DNA from: Synanceia verrucosa
Taxonomy: Eukaryota > Chordata > Actinopteri > Perciformes > Synanceiidae
NCBI GenBank assembly: GCA_029721515.1
Contig: CM056561.1
Span: forward strand, 5,232,001-5,296,000
Direction: 5' to 3'
Length of the DNA stretch: 64,000 bases
Part shown: positions 61,912 through 64,000 of the stretch, in pieces
Numbering within the stretch: position 1 is the first letter of the stretch
Layout: every line of letters starts with the position of its first letter
Notes under the pieces: model-generated
What the model saw: the letters and a program-made list of their open reading frames with translations, nothing else
Databases searched by the model: none
Told to the model about the DNA's origin: nothing
Translations under genes and position numbers: made by a program

Positions 61912-62018
61912 TTGTCTTCGTTGTCCTTGAAGGCGTCAGGTGGGGGGAAAGCCTCCTTCCTGTCAGATGATACCCAGCAGGTGTAGCATTGCTTCATTCA
62001 CTGGGCTTCTGAGGAAAC
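61912..62018 (-). CDS. Possible coding exon, product unknown
   Basis: On the minus strand a pyrimidine-rich stretch ending GTATTTTAG (acceptor before 62018, with an alternative TTTCCTCAG before 62008) is followed by an ATG at 61997-61995. From there runs an open frame of 28 codons that starts MKQCYTCW and ends DAFKDNED. The frame reaches a strong donor, AA|GTAAGAG, with the exon ending at 61912. Unspliced, it would stop one codon later at TAA. Codon use (GAC, AAC, TTC, AAG) looks coding, unlike the surrounding AT-rich DNA. An in-frame TGA directly before the ATG means it would be a first coding exon with a 5' UTR part. The ATG context is weak (T at -3). I do not recognise the peptide. It could be chance or a lone conserved block. 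No partner exon is identified in the window. Confidence 0.3.
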
Positions 62019-62141
62019 CTAAAATACAGGACATAGAGGACAACTTATAAGACAATGTTCTGTAATCCCTGTAAAATGGATTCAGTGCAGTCAATAAATT
62101 ATGAATTTATTCAGTGACAGATATCGTGACGCATCATGGAC

Positions 62142-62221
62142 AAAATTTCTTGCAAAATATTGATTATCGCAGAATCGCAATATAGCGATTCTGCGATAAT
62201 CAATACATTGCAAGAAATTTT
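62142..62221. repeat. Near-perfect inverted repeat, 37-bp arms
   Basis: Arms 62142-62178 and 62185-62221 are complementary at 35 of 37 positions around the 6-base spacer AATATA. The inner part, GATTATCGCAGAATCGC, is perfect. The TATCGCA and ATCGCAATAT motifs hint at an origin in a repeat end, but no matching family member is in the window. Confidence 0.93.
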
Positions 62222-64000
62222 TGATTGCTTACAGCTTTTAAATTGTTCATAATAAAAGTTTAAATGATGCTGTGCAACTTACTGTACTCCATTTCTCCAT
62301 AATAAAAAGGGGATACGGAGCACAGAGTAAAAACTAATAATCAGTTTCATTGTTGATTAATCTATTTTCTTGTAGCTCAGTAAGTTGATGGGTTTTAGCT
62401 TTTCTTTTTTTTTACCTACTGTACACACACTCATCTCATTTTAATCACCAGTGCAGACAGAATAAAATCAATTAGAGAGAACTTCCATTTACCTGGAAAA
62501 CAGACTACTAAGGACAATATATAGAGCTTAAAACAGGAAAAGAGGACAACATGACCTAACCTGGTTGATAATAACCCAAACCTTGTTAACTGCATGCACC
62601 TGTCAAGCCCTGTGGCAAAAAAAAATGTGCATTAGATCCATACTTTGCATGATATTTAAGCAAGTGGGATATTCAGTCATGATTGACTAATGTCTGGGCT
62701 GCACTTTGCATTGTTTTAATTGATAAAGCTAATGTCTAATTACTGAGTTTAATTGAGTAGTAACTAATAACCATTACTGACTAATTGACTCTGGAGGCAA
62801 ACTGTTATTTCCACTTGCTGTACTCTGTAGATAGTGGACGGTAAGAGATGCTGTCGATGTTGTAGTGATGCTGAAGCTCTTTAGTTTTTGTAATTTTTGT
62901 ATTGTTTGGATTGTTGGTTTTGCACTATACTGCATTATTCTGCACTTTATAGATCTTTAAAAAAGCTCCTAACTTCTTCATTCTGTGTATGGCAACTGTT
63001 GTTAAAGACTTTTCTCTGGGATGCATGAAGTCCTCTTAACTTATCTAATTTGGCCCCGAAACTGTTAACTGTCTAAGATAACTGGCCCACTGACCACACA
63101 CTGTACTCCATAGAGACACTAACATCCATGACACTTTCCTACACTGCATGGTTGTCTCTTCTTTCCCTGGAAAAAAATATTCCTTCCACTAATAACACAA
63201 AATCAGGGAATCAGCCATACTTAACTTCAAAAACATATAATTGAGATTTCCACTTAAAGACTGTGGGAATACTTTCTCTTCACGATGGAGGACAACTGCA
63301 GGTCGCACGCTGAGAAGCCCCAAACTGATTCATTAATGCGTCCATACTTGTTACTTGTTTGTGTACGAGTATCTGCTTGTGCCGCTGGCCAGACAGAAAG
63401 ATGCAACTCTGTAATTTTCTTCTTTTTCTGGATCTCAGAGGGAGCGCTCATCCCCACACTTTCTTGTTAATGTCTGTTTATGGTAAACATGTAGGTCAGT
63501 GGGGTTGGAGGAAGCCGTATCACTGACACCAAAGATGGGAGGTAAAAGCGAGTAACCGTAAACTGGTAGAGCTGAGATACACATCTCCTAAAACGCCCAC
63601 TTATCTCAAATGGTAAATAGCTGCTTTTATCCAAAGTGTTTTGCAATCTGCCTCTCATTCACACACAGAAGGCAGCGAGCTACCACATAAAAGCAACAGA
63701 GTCTGTGGAAACAGACTCATACTGATTATATCCATTTCTTTTGTCATTCATATCTGTAACACTTTTTAATATTTTCTCTATGAGACATGAATTTTGAGAT
63801 GCATGTTTGCACAACATCCACAACAAAAACAAATAAACAACAAATATTTTTTAAGGAGCTTGCAAATCCATTATGGCATCTGATGAGCTGCAACATTCAA
63901 CAACTGAAGTGAAGTGAAGGAAGAGTCTAACTTTATTAAACATATTAAGTATGTACAAGTGAGTCTGCAGAAATTGAAAGGCAAAAAAAAACAAGCATGC
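62222..64000. other. Non-coding stretch, no gene seen
   Basis: AT-rich, unique-looking sequence. TTTTGCACTATACTGCATTA at about 62918-62940 has a retroelement-tail flavour but is not convincing. No gene, RNA or clear repeat family. Confidence 0.5.

Noticed and set aside
1..64000. Search for endogenous viral genes, LTR pairs or a complete autonomous transposon
   Set aside because: No long frame with polymerase, integrase or transposase features, and no pair of long direct repeats with TG...CA ends was seen.

Overview
The window looks like non-coding DNA from a bony fish, most likely a spiny-rayed (percomorph) teleost. This is inferred from very dense (CA/GT)n microsatellites, several short non-autonomous DNA-transposon families typical of teleosts, a fragment resembling the 3' end of a fish RTE/Rex3-type LINE, and LINE-like 3' tails ending in AATAAAGTATCTATC-type sequence. 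No open reading frame in the 64 kb reads as a recognisable protein. The longer frames are artefacts of CA/GT repeats (runs of Cys-Val or Thr-His), of purine/pyrimidine-rich tracts, or of transposon copies.

Layout. 1-13 kb: a fragment of a CTTTCACAC-ended element with a possible 8-bp target duplication (1841-2699), a MITE with TATTAGGG ends (4214-4472), the first copy of a TTAA-flanked MITE (5822-6294), a rearranged hAT-like copy with a fold-back end (9281-9860), and AT-rich blocks that look like regulatory DNA (7.2, 7.9, 8.6, 11.1, 12.4, 12.8 kb). 13-27 kb: the most repeat-rich part, with a hAT element carrying a perfect 8-bp target duplication (15124-16220) and two other repeats inside it, three pieces of the TTAA MITE (18.0, 19.9, 23.7 kb), and two copies of a small hAT MITE (21688-22099, 26071-26303). 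27-31 kb: GT repeats, a duplicated GT-flanked unit, and several candidate conserved non-coding blocks. 31-48 kb: one 3'-truncated TTAA MITE, LINE-like tails, microsatellites and otherwise featureless sequence. 47-64 kb: three more TTAA MITEs (47.2, 56.35, 57.9 kb), the longest CA repeat (48919-48992), more candidate regulatory blocks (58.9-61.2 kb), and one possible spliced coding exon on the minus strand (61912-62018).

Interpretation. The simplest reading is a large intron or intergenic regulatory region beside a developmental gene. The only coding candidate is the 107-base exon near 62 kb, whose protein I do not recognise. The strongest sequence-level results are (1) eight pieces of one TTAA-target, piggyBac-like MITE family, some with a duplicated 5' terminus; (2) intact target-site evidence for hAT elements; and (3) six near-perfect short-loop inverted repeats, three of them lying in or next to transposon copies. 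I found no CRISPR, rRNA, tRNA, viral or toxin gene, and no multi-gene system.
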